Positions 31,398 to 43,697 of a DNA stretch of 64,000 bases are shown here, piece after piece (position 1 is the stretch's first letter; every line of letters starts with the position of its first letter). Position numbers and translations under genes: made by a program. Origin of the DNA: Nothophoma quercina (Eukaryota > Ascomycota > Dothideomycetes > Pleosporales > Didymellaceae); the NCBI GenBank assembly GCA_021642125.1, contig JAKIXB010000001.1:1240001-1304000 (forward strand). The letters run 5' to 3'. Under the pieces are notes generated by a model. The model had not been told where the DNA came from. It did not search any database and saw only the letters and a program-made list of their open reading frames with translations.

Positions 31398-33078
31398 TCA
31401 AACAATCCTCTCAATCTTGCCAACACCGCCCTCTTTCTCAGAAAATAACTCATTCTCAATCCTCTTGTCCTCGGTCTCTGAGTCAGAGCTGGACTCAACG
31501 CCAACCTTGCTCTCATTAAAGGCGTCCAACTCCTTTGCCTTGAACAGGTTAAGATAGACGGGGAAGGAATAAGCGATGAGGAAGCCTCCAAGGGGAACAG
31601 CCATAGCAATGCGGGTATTTCTCGCATCAACGACAGCGCCCAACATAGGAGGGAAGACAGCACCGCCAGACACAGAAGCAACGAGGAACGAAGCACCACG
31701 CTTTGTGTGTCTCCCCAAACCTCTCAGCGAGAGCGTGAAGATAGTTGGGAACACGCAAGACTCGAAAAACAACACCATGCACAGCATGGCGATTGCAGCG
31801 TCACCAGTGGTAGGAATAGCAGCGGCGATGAAGATAACGCAGCCTGTCAAGAAACCCAAGAGGATCCAGCGCGGCTTGACCCACTTCATCATGAACGAGG
31901 CGACGAAGCGGCCAACGGCAAACAACGCCTGTGCGACGGCAAGCAGGTTGGAGCCGTCGGCGGTGGTAAGGCTGGGCTTGACTTCGGTGACGTAGTGGAT
32001 GAAGAACCCAGCAACAGCGACTTGGGCACCGACGTAGCAGAACTGCGCTGCGACACCCCAGAAGAGCGTGTACTGGCGGCGGAAGGGCTTGTCGACGTAG
32101 CCGGTTGTGGATTCGGTCTTCTTGGATTGAGCAGCGACGTCGGCGTCTGTGATCTCAGGGATGCTGATCAAGGGTTAGTAGAGAAGGAGCGATTCGATGA
32201 GTGGTGACTTACGGTGCGAAAAAGAAGACGACAGCGAGAGCGAAAACAAAGCACGCAATGCCGAGATACACCCATTGCACGCTCTGCAAGCTGTTATTGT
32301 TGACGTTCTTGAAGAGAACGAAGGATGCGAGAACAGGCGCGACGACGGAACCGATGGCCTGGAAAGCCTGAGCAAGGTTGAGACGGAGCTCCATCCACCT
32401 CGGGGGACCGCAGGTAGCCTGTCACAGTCAGTACATTCTCACTATGTCATATCTGCAAGACAACTTACAATGAAGGGGTTGGCGCTGGTTTCGAGAGTGG
32501 AGAGACCAGAACCAACAACAAACATAGCACCACAAAAGCCACCAAAGGATCGCTTGACACCGCTGGGCCAGAAGAGTAGAGCGCCGACGCCGTAGATGCA
32601 GAGACCAGTGATGAATGTCCAGCGGTATCCGAACTTGCGGACGATCCAACCACTGTATGTTAGGGGACCGATGAAGTAGGCTCCGAAGTATGCACTGTTG
32701 TTGTGAGTGAATGCTTAAAGGCAAGCATTGAGGTTACGTACGCTTGAAGACCGGATGACTGCGCGGCGGTGACGTGGAGAGTTTCCTGGAAGTGCTTGTT
32801 CAAGACGTCGAGGAGGCCGTACGCGAAACCCCACATGAAGAAGAGGATAGTGACAAGCGATACCTAGCAAGGTCAATTTGGAGTGTAATGGAGTCTGGGT
32901 TTAAACGTACAGGAATGATGGACTGCCTGGTCGTGATCTCACCAGCACCTGTGACAGCGTGATCGTCAACGCTCTTCTTCTGTGTAGCGTTTTCCATAGC
33001 TTCAACTGCTGAAGGACGGCGCTCAGTGTTGCTGTCTTTCGACAAGTCGCTTTTACCAAAGTTGGACCAGCCCATCAT
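31398..33078 (-). CDS. MFS sugar transporter, FHS / L-fucose-permease-like
   Basis: Five exons: 32911-33078, 32742-32863, 32469-32694, 32213-32418 and 31398-32163; 495 aa with consistent phase. A hydrophilic 55-residue N-terminus precedes twelve probable helices. Features of the FucP/GgP (FHS) branch of the major facilitator superfamily are FFMWGFAYGLLDVLNKHFQ in the first helix, AYFGAYFIGPLTY, the ETSANPF motif, RLNLAQAFQAIGS and QVAVAGFFIHY in the second half. FHS members import L-fucose, glucose or galactose by proton symport. The cytosolic C-terminus is acidic and Ser-rich. Substrate cannot be fixed from sequence. ATG occurs twice in a row (33078 and 33075); I used the first. Confidence 0.88.
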
Positions 33079-34582
33079 GTGTGTGATGATAGAATTAAGA
33101 CAGAGACGAAAGTGTCGATCGAAGTAGAGGAAGTGTCAATGGCGAACACTGAGCTCTAGCTGCTGCTCCATTCCCCATGAGGTCCACGGAGATTATATAC
33201 AAATCAGGTGCTGAGATTTTGCTATCGTTGCTCACAGTACCACCTCTGCGGTGCTTTCAAGATGCCAACGCTGCGTACCCTTGTAGTACTACTTGGCTCT
33301 CGAGCCGCCATGATCGAAGACTATCGGACCGACAGTACCACACCAGTAAACCATCGGATTAGGCCCAGTTTGGCAAGGGGTTCTGACACTTAAAGGCTAA
33401 CCGAACGCTCAGGCTCCTGATGTATACGTTGAGGACCCGCTATTGTGCCATGGGGTTGAGAGATGGAGCGTGGGATGTGAGTGGTGCCTTGGCTCTCAAC
33501 CCCACAATGCCCCATGGGAAAGTAGTACTCCACTTCGAAAGTATCAAAGACTCGTTCAAGATGGTTGGCGCTGTGGAGTCAATGACCGGCTAGGATCGGC
33601 GGTGGTTACAAGTATGTTGGTGGACTCTCTGATTTCATGACCAGTGTTCCCTCGCGACGCCCTGCCATTCAAATTAACATGCTGGACATGGTGTTGTAAG
33701 TGTTTGACGCATGATGACGGACACTCGTATTATCCGTAGTAAGCTGCCGCGGGGCGCAGTGCCAATGGTGAAGCTAGAGACGCAGTTCACCAACCACTAA
33801 ATCCCAATATCGTAATACGCTAGAAGGTCAAGAGAACTCCTCTGAAAGTTCACTTGGCAGGTTGGGCAAGAAATCGCTCACTTGCTTGGTTAGTGATGAA
33901 GAAGAGGCGCCGCGGTGCCGTGGAGCCTCATATTAGCGCCAAAAAGTGCCGGTAGTGCTGGTCAGTGCACTGATATCGACATCTCAAGACCTTGGAAGTT
34001 GCTTGGCCGTCCAATGAAGCAACTCCAGACCTGATCGATGTCGGCCTTGGTACTTGATTTGGACCTGACTCTGAGTAAGAATCTCTGCGGAAAGATTATC
34101 GGGCTACCAAGCATCGATGTTTCAAGCTTGCTGTGCTGCGAACCTACTTTGATGCAGACGGTTGTTACTTGGCACAAAGTATGCAACTGATGTCGACGAA
34201 TGATAGATTGCTTTCTGTCCCGACCATACCAGCTTAAGTGAATGCTCCTGTGTTCCACTTTGAGTCTCGCTGAGCCGCATCGATAGCGTGATCATATCAA
34301 TGCTGGGGATACGTACCCATGGGGAGAAACTCCAGCTGGGGTTGCAGCCGCTCGGACAACTCCACCTCTGAGGCATGCTGTCTGGTGATTTTGAGGAGCT
34401 GGGCATCGCGAGGTCGCTTGTATTAGCTTCAATAGAGTGGGTAGCATCTGCGAGGGGTCTTGACATGTGATGGGTTTGCTTTCATTATGGTAGTCGATCG
34501 ACAACTAGGTTTTAACCAGATGGACTCACATGCACTTCCTTTTACTGCTTTTTCTGGATGTCATTGCTTTCCTTTGGCAAGG
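33079..34582. other. Intergenic, 1.5 kb, no gene seen
   Basis: It contains the transporter promoter and the NMT 3' end. Frames up to about 114 codons occur but lack domains or splice support. A small inverted repeat is listed separately. Confidence 0.5.
33452..33503. repeat. 11-bp inverted repeat with 30-nt spacer
   Basis: Arms ggggttgagag (33452-33462) and ctctcaacccc (33493-33503) are perfectly complementary. The similarity extends outward with a small bulge (attgtg on the left, cacaat on the right). It could form a hairpin or be the remnant of a small element; it lies about 370 bp upstream of the transporter start. Confidence 0.6.
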
Positions 34583-36353
34583 CTACAACATAGTTAAGCC
34601 AACGCCGCCCATATGCTTGGTGCTTGCCTGGTTTCTGCTATCGATACCGCCTGTAATCGGTGCTGCGCGGTAGTTGTAGAGGTAGTAGTGGAGGGAGCCG
34701 TCACCTGCACCAAATCGCTGCTCTTCGAGAAACAGAGGGTTGTCAAGAAGGGTGAGAGCGTTGAAGACATCAAAGTCAGACTAACTATATCAGCATGAGT
34801 TCCAAGATGAGAGTTCCTTATCACCTACCTTCTTTGCAAGGATCAAAGCGTCCTTCATCAGCGAGTTGAGCCTTGTCTTCAGCTTGGCCTCATCCTTCTC
34901 GAACTTGACCTCAGTCGCGTAGTAGAACAGGTAAGCGGCCTTGATGGTATTGTGCTTCTTGTTTCCGATGACTGTGCTCTCCAGGTTGTAAAAGGAGAAG
35001 TAGTCCGTAATCTTCTTTGTGTCAGGGTCCTCGACGACATAGCTCCATACGACCTGCTCCTTTGGCTCCTCCTTCGGGCAAATCCAGTGCTCAAACTCAG
35101 TCTGATCGAAGACTTGCGCCATGTCCATGCTCTCGAGGTAACGCTTCAGCAGGTCTAGTGCGGCAGGGATATCATTAGACTCCATCTTTCGCAGCCCAGG
35201 GGTGGCTGTGACATCCGGCAACTTGTACCGGTTGATCTGACGCAATTTTGTGCTGCCGTGTGGCAGAGGGGAGAAGCCAACATCGTACAGCTTCTCCCAA
35301 TCGAGGGCGCGATGGAAGTAGCGACATGTCGAGACGGGTGTGGGAAGGAGCGAGCCGACAGTGTAAACGGCTTGGAAGGTGCCTTCGACGTAGCAGCGGC
35401 GGGTGATCTCCTTGATCAGGACTGGGGCTAGTCGCTTCGAGCGGAGTTTCTTGTGAACGCAGAGGAAGTTGACCTCGGAGCACTTGAGTACGTTGTCGCG
35501 TATCCGCAGCTGAATGGGAATGCCTGAGATAAATGCAACAAGCTTGCCCGAAGCGGTTGCGCGGACACCAACGTGCCACTCCTTCTTCCAGCCGGGTGCC
35601 TTGAGTGCCCTACCACAGTTAGCATTTACGTTTGGTAGTCGCCCACGTATGACAATACCAGTTCAGGAAGGACGGCGAGTATTTGAAGCGGAATGTTGCA
35701 TCCTTGTCCTCGACGTAGTGGTTTGTGAGCAGATCGTACACCTCGTCGAGCTGCTTTGTGTCCTCAAGGTCCATGGTGACCCACTCAAAGCCCGGATACA
35801 TTGGGCTAGGGTTCTTGTCCACCTTTTCAATATCGATTTCCTTGATTGGGCCGTCCGGCTGGCGCTCCCTTGCGGACATCTCGTCGAAGCTGGGTACGGG
35901 TTGTGTCTTCCAGAAAGCATGGTCCGCCATGTCTTTCGTAGCGCCCTGCGGCGCCAGACCGGTCAACATCTCGTTGATGTTGAGCTTCTTGATCATTGCC
36001 TCCAACTCTGCCCTGTTGTTGGCCTTGGACATGAGCTGGTTCTTGAGCGCAGGATTGGCGTCAAGAAGCATGCTCATTTGGTCCTTGCCCAGCTGTCCTG
36101 CGGCCGGCGCGTTCAGGTCTGTGACCTCAGGCGCCTTGCCCTTGCCAGAAATTGCATCCTTAATCTTGCGCTTCCTGCTCTTCTTCTTCTTTTCTGTAGC
36201 TCCTTCCGCTCCTTCTACCGCCTCGGTAGCTTCGTCACCGCTCTCATCCTCGGATACGTGGGCTTCGTTCGCTTTGCTGGTCTCTGCAATGACCTCCTCA
36301 GCTGCCTCGGCGGTCGTGTCGGGGTCAGAGATCTTCGAAGCTTCTTGAGGCAT
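34583..36353 (-). CDS. nmt1: Glycylpeptide N-tetradecanoyltransferase (N-myristoyltransferase)
   Basis: Three exons: 35659-36353, 34829-35609 and 34583-34780; 557 aa. It attaches myristate from myristoyl-CoA to N-terminal glycines of proteins such as Arf and G-alpha, and is essential in fungi. The start is the ATG at 36353; upstream in-frame codons have no ATG. A polybasic run at about 55-65 (EKKKKSRKRK) is typical of the ribosome-binding N-terminus. The myristoyl-CoA site is in VNFLCVHKKLRSKRLAP, and the protein ends GGVGLTML, close to the family's usual catalytic C-terminal carboxylate. The first intron splits the FLNW-ALKAPGW motif, confirming the splice. The N-terminal acidic region is longer than in yeast. 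Confidence 0.95.
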
Positions 36354-36782
36354 GACGACGGTGTTGTTGTTGTGTTGTCCTCGGAGCTGGCCAGGAACAG
36401 GTAATTGCGGCAGGTGGGGCTTGGAGGGGCAGGGTCCTGATGCGTGCCGCACCTGCTTTCAAGGTCACTTGCAGCTCGATCAACAAGGTGCGCAGGGTGG
36501 TTCTGCTCTCTGCCTAAGTATGACAGGGGATGCGATCACGGAAGTTCTGTGGAGGAAAACTCGAAGAAGATGCTACTATAATGAGGGGATATCATTCATT
36601 TCCCATACACATAAAATACATGCTTCGATCGTACATGTACAACTATACTACAGCCAAATTTTCCAATGCGCCTGTCTATATGCAAGCCCTAGCCCTCGAG
36701 CCTATTGTCAAGGCTCAAGGGCGATAGTGTAACAAGAAGGTATCTTCGCGTCAGCTCATTCTTCATCCAACCAATTAATCTT
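36354..36782. other. Intergenic, 429 bp between nmt1 and mef1
   Basis: Both flanking genes are on the minus strand, so this is the nmt1 promoter plus mef1 3' UTR. No gene seen. Confidence 0.5.
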
Positions 36783-39301
36783 CTAGTCCTTGTCCTTCCT
36801 GTCCTTCTCGTACTTCGCAATAAGCTCCTTCTGCAGCTGCGGCGGGGCAGGGCTGTAGTGCGAGAACTCCATTGAGAACTCACCCTTACCCTGTGTGCTA
36901 GCACGGAGTAGAGAGGAGAAACCGAACATGCTGTTAAGCGAGCAGTCGGCGTAGACAGTGAAGTCCTCAGGGCCGACCTCAGTATCAATGATGACGGCGT
37001 TGCGCTTGTTCAACAGACCAATGACTGAACCCTGGAACTCAGAGGGGGCGGTGATGGTAGTCTTCATGAGAGGCTCAAGGACCTGGGGAGCACCTTGAGC
37101 GAAAGCCTTGCGGAAGGCCTGGGCCGTAGCGTTCTTGAAAGCCATTTCACTGGAATCGACAGCGTGAGTAGCACCATCGTTGATAACCATGGTAGTACCC
37201 AGTACGCGGTGTCCAAGTAGCGGTCCCTTGACGATTGACTGGTTGTATCCTTTTTCGCAGGCGTACAAGAACTTCTCGCTAAGGTTGTCGCCAGTAACCT
37301 GGGTCTCGAACTTGTTGTCTGCCAGCGCTTCTGAAGGCTCCATCCATCCAATGATACGAGCGAAGTCTCCAGAACCACCAGACTGCTTCTTGAGCGTGTG
37401 ATCGAAGTTGACGCGCTTGGTCATGGTCTCGCGGTATGCGACCTGAGGCTGTCCGGTCTCGCAGTCGACGCGGTACTCACGGCGCAGACGTTCGACGTAG
37501 ATATCCAGATGCAATTCACCCATGCCGGAGATAACGGTTTCTTGGGACTCGGGGTCGACATGGATGCGGAAGGTGGGGTCTTCACGGGTGAAGCGGTTCA
37601 TGGCTTTACTGAAGTTGGGGGTATCTTTGGTGTTCTTGGGCTTGATCGATAGGGAGATGACGGGCTCGGGAACGAACATGGAGGTCTATACAGAGGTTAG
37701 CCTTGCAGTGATTCTTTGCCTGAATTTGGCTTACCATAGTGTATCCAAGACCGCCGTCGGTGAAAGTGTCACCAGACGCGCAGTCAACACCGAACACAGC
37801 GCAGATCTCGCCAGCACCGATCTCCTGGACCTCCTCCATATCGTTGGAGTGCATGCGCACAATCTTGGGAATCTTGACCTTCTTGTCTGACCTGGCGTTG
37901 AAGACGTTCATGCCCTTCCTCAGAGTGCCCTGGTAGACACGGATGTATGTCAACTGACCAAAGTTGCTCTCTTCCAGCTTGAAGGCGAGACCGACGAAAG
38001 GCAGCGAGTTGTAAGAGACCAGCTTGACGGGTGCCTCAGCCCTCTTCTTATCCAAGGCCATGTTCTCGACCTCGGAGGGGTTGGGCAGGTAATCGCAGAC
38101 GGCGTCGAGCATAGGCTGAACAGACTTGTCGGCAAGCGCAGAACCCATAAGAACGGGTGTGAACTTCAGCGAGATAGTCGCACGGCGGATGGCAGCCTTG
38201 ATCTGAGGAACGGTCGGTGTCTCCTCCATCAGGAAGATCTCGGCAATCTCGTCGTCAACATCTGCAAGAGTCTCGATGAGTGTGGCCCTCTTCTCCTTGC
38301 AAATATCAACCAGGTCAGCCGGAATCTCGTCTGTGACTCGGACGTGCTCTCCCTTAGCACCCTCGCTGTAGATAGCCTGCATCTTGATCAGGTCGACGAC
38401 ACCTAAGAAGTTGTCTTCGCGCCCAATAGGGACCTGAATAGCAGCAGCAGCGATGCGAAGCTTCTTGTTGATCTGCTCAACAGCCTTCCAGGGGTTTGCG
38501 CCCATACGATCCATCTTGTTGACGAACGACAGCCTAGGAATGTTGTAGCGCTTCATCTGCCTGTCGACTGTGATGGTCTGAGACTGAACACCGCTGACGG
38601 CGCAGAGGATCATGACAGCTCCGTCAAGCACACGCAGCGCACGCTCAACTTCAATTGTGAAATCGATATGCCCGGGTGTGTCAATCAAGTTGACGTGGTA
38701 TTTCTCATCCTTGCCCTCGTCGTCTTTCTTCACCCAGTCACAGAATGTCGCAGCAGACTGGATGGTGATACCCTTCTCACGCTCCAAGTCCATAGAGTCC
38801 ATCTTCGCGCCAACGGCATCCTTGCCTCGAACTTCGTGGATAGCGTTGATGCGACCGGTGTAGAAGAGAACGCGCTCGGTGACGGTGGTCTTTCCGGAGT
38901 CGATGTGGGCTGCGATACCAATGTTGCGAACGCGCGACAGACGCTCCCACTCTACGGGGTCGAGGTTTGCAACGATGTCGTCCTGGGTCAATGTCGACGG
39001 GTCATCCTTTGCCTGCGCCAATCTGAGAATAGCGATTAGTACAACTGCTTCATTGCCACAAAACGCAGATACTGCGACGTTGGCAGCTCAATTGCACTTA
39101 CACTTGTGCTGCCGCAGACTGCCATCTCCTCTGCTGGTTGTTGATCCATGTATCTGTCTTCAAGCCGTTGCTAAAAGGTGTGCGCGACGCTGCGGCGGTG
39201 GAGAGAGCGCATCGAGAAGGGGCCCGCGAAGCCGTACGCGCAGCAGTGCGAAGGCTGCTTGAAGCGAGCGATTGCGCTCTGATGAGAGACTGAACCCTCA
39301 T
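36783..39301 (-). CDS. mef1: Mitochondrial elongation factor G (EF-G1)
   Basis: Three exons: 39102-39301, 37735-39022 and 36783-37685; 796 aa. It is the GTPase that drives ribosomal translocation in mitochondrial protein synthesis. The first 65 residues are rich in Arg, Ser and Ala with almost no acidic residues, a clear mitochondrial presequence. GTPase motifs are AHIDSGKTT (about 105-113), the switch I/II region with RGKDAVGAKMDSM and IDTPGHIDF, and NKMDR. Domains II to V follow, with GMGELHLDIYVERL in domain III and GEFSMEFSHYSP near the C-terminus. Its length and full motif set match EF-G1 rather than the recycling factor EF-G2. The first intron falls between presequence and body. Confidence 0.96.
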
Positions 39302-39825
39302 CTCGAACAGTATTAGATACAAACAGAAGAGGAATTGGGGAAAGGACGACGCTGGCCTGCTGTTGCCCCCAGATCCGGGGAACTTTTTCGTCGGACTCCC
39401 GAGATCACCTGACTCTCACTAGCTTCATAGGCGGATAACTTCAGGGTCCACCAACATCTTTCGAGTGAGGATATATTGACTGCTATTCTACAGATGAAGA
39501 CCGGTCAACGACGTCGAGGTCTGATGATATTGTTGACAAACCACCAGAACGAATGTGCGTCGAGGTGCAACATCCTAATCCCCCGCTCTACTCCTTGGCT
39601 TGTTTCCTGTAAAAATACCCATATCCAGGCCCAACGGAAATAGCGGAGTAATGCAAGAAAGAATGCAGTAATCGAAAACACCACCAATGGATATGTAGCT
39701 CCGCCAAAACGCTCCTGAAAATGCAGGCACAGAAGAAAACATAGAAGCAGAAACCACAGCTCCTCTGTGAGGACATATTGATGTCGTGAGGTAACCTCGC
39801 TTCCAAGGGAAAGCGCAAATTGTAA
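39302..39825. other. Intergenic, 524 bp, no gene seen
   Basis: Promoter of mef1 and 3' end of the low-complexity gene. The frames present are short. Confidence 0.5.
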
Positions 39826-41722
39826 CTAACGGACGGCTTCACCCTCGAAGTGAGGCGTCTGCAACTCCAGAGCAGAAGACTCACCTTCTGGAACAGGTGT
39901 CTCTGCCTTTGGGGGCTCGACGTGATCTGTCTTCTCAGCGACAGGCTCAGTAGCAGACTCAGCAGCAGATTCACTAGCAGACTCTGCAGCGGGCGCCTCT
40001 GTGTGAGCATCTGCGCCGTTCGTAGGCTCGGTCTTCGCGGGTTCATCTGCATGACCGTTTGTAGTCACTGCTTCCTTCGCTTTGGTCGCAACCTCTTCCA
40101 CCTTCTTCTTGCCCTTCTGAAGGATGCTCGGCTTCGCAGGAGCTTTATGGGGAGGCGAGTGGGTGGTCTTCTCGTGCACTTTGCTGGCACTTGCTGCCGT
40201 CGGCCGGGACATACGCTCGAGGAAGCCGGGCTTAGCGCCAACCGTAGACGTGCGCGACTCTGGTCGCTTGGTCGTGCTTGCACTGGGTGCGACCGAGGGA
40301 CGAGATGGCCTTGTGACTGCAGGCTTCGTAGCAGGGCGAGTTGCGGTAGATGGCTTACGGGTGACCTTGGCAGCCTCCTCTCCTTGCAGCTTTGCGGCGG
40401 ACGCTGCGGTCGGAGCGGTGAGTCGCGAATTCAGCGCAACTGGGCGGGTAGGTGATCTCGGCTTTGGCTTCTTGAAGCCTTGAGGCGAAGTAGTGGTAGG
40501 ATCCCTATAAGGACTGAGTCAGCAAACAAACTTGTGACAATCCACATAAAACATACTTTGGCTTCGTGGTTGCCGGCTTCTTGTTCTCAGTAGCGACTGG
40601 CTTTGTCTTTGCTGCAGCTGCGGCGGTAGGCGCTGTAGCTGTCGACTGGCGAAGAGATGTGTGGCTAGTCCTTGGCTTTGGTGCAGCTGCTTTGGGAGGT
40701 TCCTTTGAAGCTGCAGGCTTCACAGCAGGCTTAGCGGTCGCAACGGCCTTCGAGACTGGCGTAGCGGCCTTCGGTGCCGCAACTGAAGGCTTCGTGTTGG
40801 TGGGCGTTCTCGGTGCGGTCTTAAGCAGTGGGCTCTTCACAGGTGTAGCCGTGGATGTGGAAGCTTTGCTGGTTGAGATGGCAGCAGGCTTCTTCACCTC
40901 AAGCTTGCCCTTTGTTGCTGGTGTCCCATTTGGCTTGGCGCTGCTCGCAGCAGACTTTGGTGTCTCAACGGCAGGCTCGGTTGAGGCAGTTGAGGTAGTC
41001 TCGGTGCTTGCAGACTTCAATTCTTCAGCTGGCGGAGGAAGGGCCTTGCCGCCGGCGACAGCGGAGGCATCATTTGGGTCCGCTGGCTTCAGTGAAACCT
41101 CTTCTTGTGCTCCTGTGGTAGCCTTGTCTGGGTTCTCGGCCGGAGTTTCCTGCACTGGCGCTGGGGCCGGCTCCTCTTCCTTGACGGGCTCTTCCTTGAC
41201 AGCAGGCAGCTCAGGGGCCGGTGCTTCCTTAGACTGAGTTGCACCAGCAGCTGTATCTGCTGAGCTCTCAGGGAAATCAGAGCCCTTCATGATAGTACCG
41301 AGGTTGACCATATCGCCTTCGGGTTCGTTTCTGATGGGTGGTGGGCCTGCTGAAGACTCCCGCGAAGCTACTGCCTGCTCTGGAACAGGCTCAATGACGG
41401 CAACACTCTTTCTACGCTCCTCTCTCTCGTCACTTATGACCTTCTTGAGCTCTGCAACCTCTCCAAGGGCGTCCTGGGGGACGCTGAAGCTCTCGCGGCG
41501 GTGCGCAGCTGTGCTGTGGGACGGGGTACCCTTGTTGGTAGCGAAGTCGCTTGCGTGAGGGAGTGTGGGCTCTACGGAAACGAACGAAGCGCGCACTTTG
41601 GAGGTCGGGCGGCTGGTGTCGTCGACTGCTGAAGAGCTTCCTGGGGAACGGCCGCGGGGTTCAGGAGAAGAAGCTGCGTTCTGCTCGAACATAGCGCGGA
41701 GGTTGCGCACACCGGAACTCAT
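39826..41722 (-). CDS. Low-complexity Ala/Lys/Pro/Thr-rich protein of unknown function
   Basis: Two exons: 40557-41722 and 39826-40504; 614 aa. The only ordered-looking part is the N-terminus: SSGVRNLRAMFEQN, then Arg/Ser-rich segments and a short helix DALGEVAELKKVISDEREERRKS (about 80-103). An acidic Pro/Glu-rich middle (EEPVKEEEPAPAPVQETP) follows. A long basic segment of K-P-A-A/T-P repeats (about 260-470) resembles histone H1 tails and microtubule-associated proteins. The last 90 residues are acidic and Ala/Glu-rich. No enzyme domain, signal or membrane segment. The alternation of acidic and basic disorder suggests a scaffold or a nucleic-acid/cytoskeleton-binding protein, but this is inference from composition only. 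Confidence 0.78.
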
Positions 41723-42882
41723 GTCTGCGGGGAGAGCACACTGTCGTCAGCGGTGTCTCTAGAGTGGTGAACGTGTTGTGTGAAGAGGACGAGTGGCAGC
41801 TTAATGCGGTTGAAACGGCGTGTGAGATGATGTGGTGTGTGCGCCAATTGCGGTCACGGAGGACCAGGGAACAAGGGTTTCAGCGGAGTGCATCACTTAC
41901 AACGATTGCTCTGGAGACGATACGGATAGCGCGACAATTGGTGGATCAAGCGACTGTGGACAGGTTGTCTGTTGAAAAGGAGTCGTTGTTATATCTCCCT
42001 GGCCGCGGTTGTTCTTCCCTTAGCAACGCGCTAAAGGTGACGTACCAGAAAGCAATCGCTTAGGGCGTGGTGCCTTCGATATCTGGAGAAGTTATGTCCA
42101 GTTTATGATCCATGCATCACATCGCCGAGCCTGAAACATTGCATTCATCTCATGTCACTTGGGCACAAAGCTGCGAGGCGGTTGGCGACTATTCCGAGCT
42201 ACCCCAAGCACTGTTTGTAAACACGGCCAAAATCTCCTTGCACAACAACAAGAACCTTCGCGGCAACCATCACACAAAGACACCTGGGGCATGACAACCG
42301 CCAGAAGTTCACAACGACAGCGAACAGGACACCCTGGCCCTTGACTACAACGCTTGAGCCCACAGGTTCGTGCGAAATTACCGAGCATTAATCACAGCTG
42401 TTGCGCCAATGGCGAGTGGCCGTGAGCCAGTGCTAACCAATCACATGCATCGAGCACGTCCATTAACACCCCTTTTCTGCTATCGTTCCTGCCCAACTGG
42501 CATGCCCGTCGTCGTGGGCGAGCAATCGATTGTGTTGACTTGGATCGACTGTTCCTCACACCATCAACAGAGAAACGATCTGCAGTCATCACCGTTAGAC
42601 GTTATGGTGACTCCTGTGTAAAAAGGAAGGAGAGGCACTCACAGAGGACCTTGCAAGGCAAACATATTTAGGCGCGCATTGCGCGAATCTGCAGCCTTTC
42701 TAGGTTATTCAAAAGACAGCAATGAACTCTAAACTCAATGATCATTTTTGCAACCTTGGAACCTTGAGTTCTATGTACCGAAACTAGGAACGATGACGCA
42801 ACTCATCGATAAGCCGAACTCGGTCCTTCGCGATACTACACCTGCATCGAAGAATTACCATACTTAGACAACAGCACCAAGA
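41723..42882. other. Divergent promoter region, 1.16 kb
   Basis: It lies between the low-complexity gene (minus) and the SelW-like gene (plus). Short domainless frames only. Confidence 0.5.
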
Positions 42883-43504
42883 ATGGCATCAACACAAGTC
42901 GCTCCTGTAAACTTACCACGGGTAGCGATAACATACTGCACACAATGTCGCTGGATGTTACGAGCCGCATATGTACGCACTTCCACCCCACCAAGAGTTT
43001 GATTTTAAGCTCATGCGCAGTAGTTTGGGCAAGAGCTCCTCTCGACATTCGGCACCCAAATCGGGGAGGTCGCTCTGATACCTGCAACAGGCGGTCTCTT
43101 CCAAGTCGAGCTGGTAAGGTACATCGTCTGCCTTATTTGAACCTGTCATACTGAACAACCAGACCTACCTTCCACCCACCGATGAAAGCACTGGAGGAGA
43201 CGTAAAGGCCGAGAAAGTACTCCTTTGGGACCGCAAGACTGAAGGTGGATTCCCGGAGACCAAAGTCCTGAAGCAAAGAGTGCGAGACAAGATCGACCCA
43301 AAGAAAGACCTAGGGCATAGCGATGTTGGTGGAAAGAAGAAGGATGCCGTTAAGGTCGATGAGCCCAAGATTGAGGATGTAAAAGTGGATGGAAACGTCG
43401 AGAGAAATGCGGAAGAGATGGTCAAGGATCTGGAGATTGACGAGGCGGGCGAAGAAGAAGTCAAGAGGAATCCAGATGGGACGGTATGTGAGGATTGTCG
43501 GTAG
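42883..43504 (+). CDS. SelW/Rdx-family thioredoxin-fold protein (Cys form)
   Basis: Three exons: 42883-42972, 43024-43113 and 43163-43504, each a whole number of codons; 173 aa. Rdx proteins (SelW, SelT, SelH, Rdx12) have a thioredoxin-like fold with a CxxU or CxxC redox motif. Here it is ITYCTQCRWMLRA with C19 and C22, the cysteine form expected in fungi, which lack selenocysteine. The next exon gives FGQELLSTFG and GEVALIPATGGLFQVEL, and the third LLWDRKTEGGFPETKVLKQRVRD, all typical of the family. A charged tail of about 80 residues rich in Lys, Asp, Glu and Val is appended and ends NPDGTVCEDCR, a second CxxC. The role is probably thiol redox control; the partner is unknown. Confidence 0.93.
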
Positions 43505-43697
43505 AAGATTGTTCTAGGTAAATTTTTCAGAATGAAGAGATGGTACATTGGCTCCATGTTTGCGTCACAGTCAACAAGCAGTGAACAGCTGAAGGTTGCG
43601 TCTCTCAATCCTGAAGGCGCGCAAGGCTGACCATGCATCTTGGAAAGCGAACGACCCAGAAAAAGCGGGGCTAAACGAGGCCAGCTGCGTCGCTCCT

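Noticed and set aside
35514..36404. 296-codon plus-strand open frame.
   Set aside because: It is antisense to N-myristoyltransferase, whose motifs and splicing are unambiguous.
36354..36452. Upstream extension of the NMT frame beyond the ATG at 36353.
   Set aside because: The extension has no ATG; the accepted start gives a normal acidic/basic N-terminus.
36783..39301. Two separate genes for the EF-G halves.
   Set aside because: The 49-nt gap at 37686-37734 is a regular intron and the joined protein has EF-G domain order and length.
40566..41237. 223-codon plus-strand open frame rich in Ala, Gly and Val.
   Set aside because: It is the antisense of the K/P/A-repeat gene; repeat composition keeps several frames open and no domain is present.
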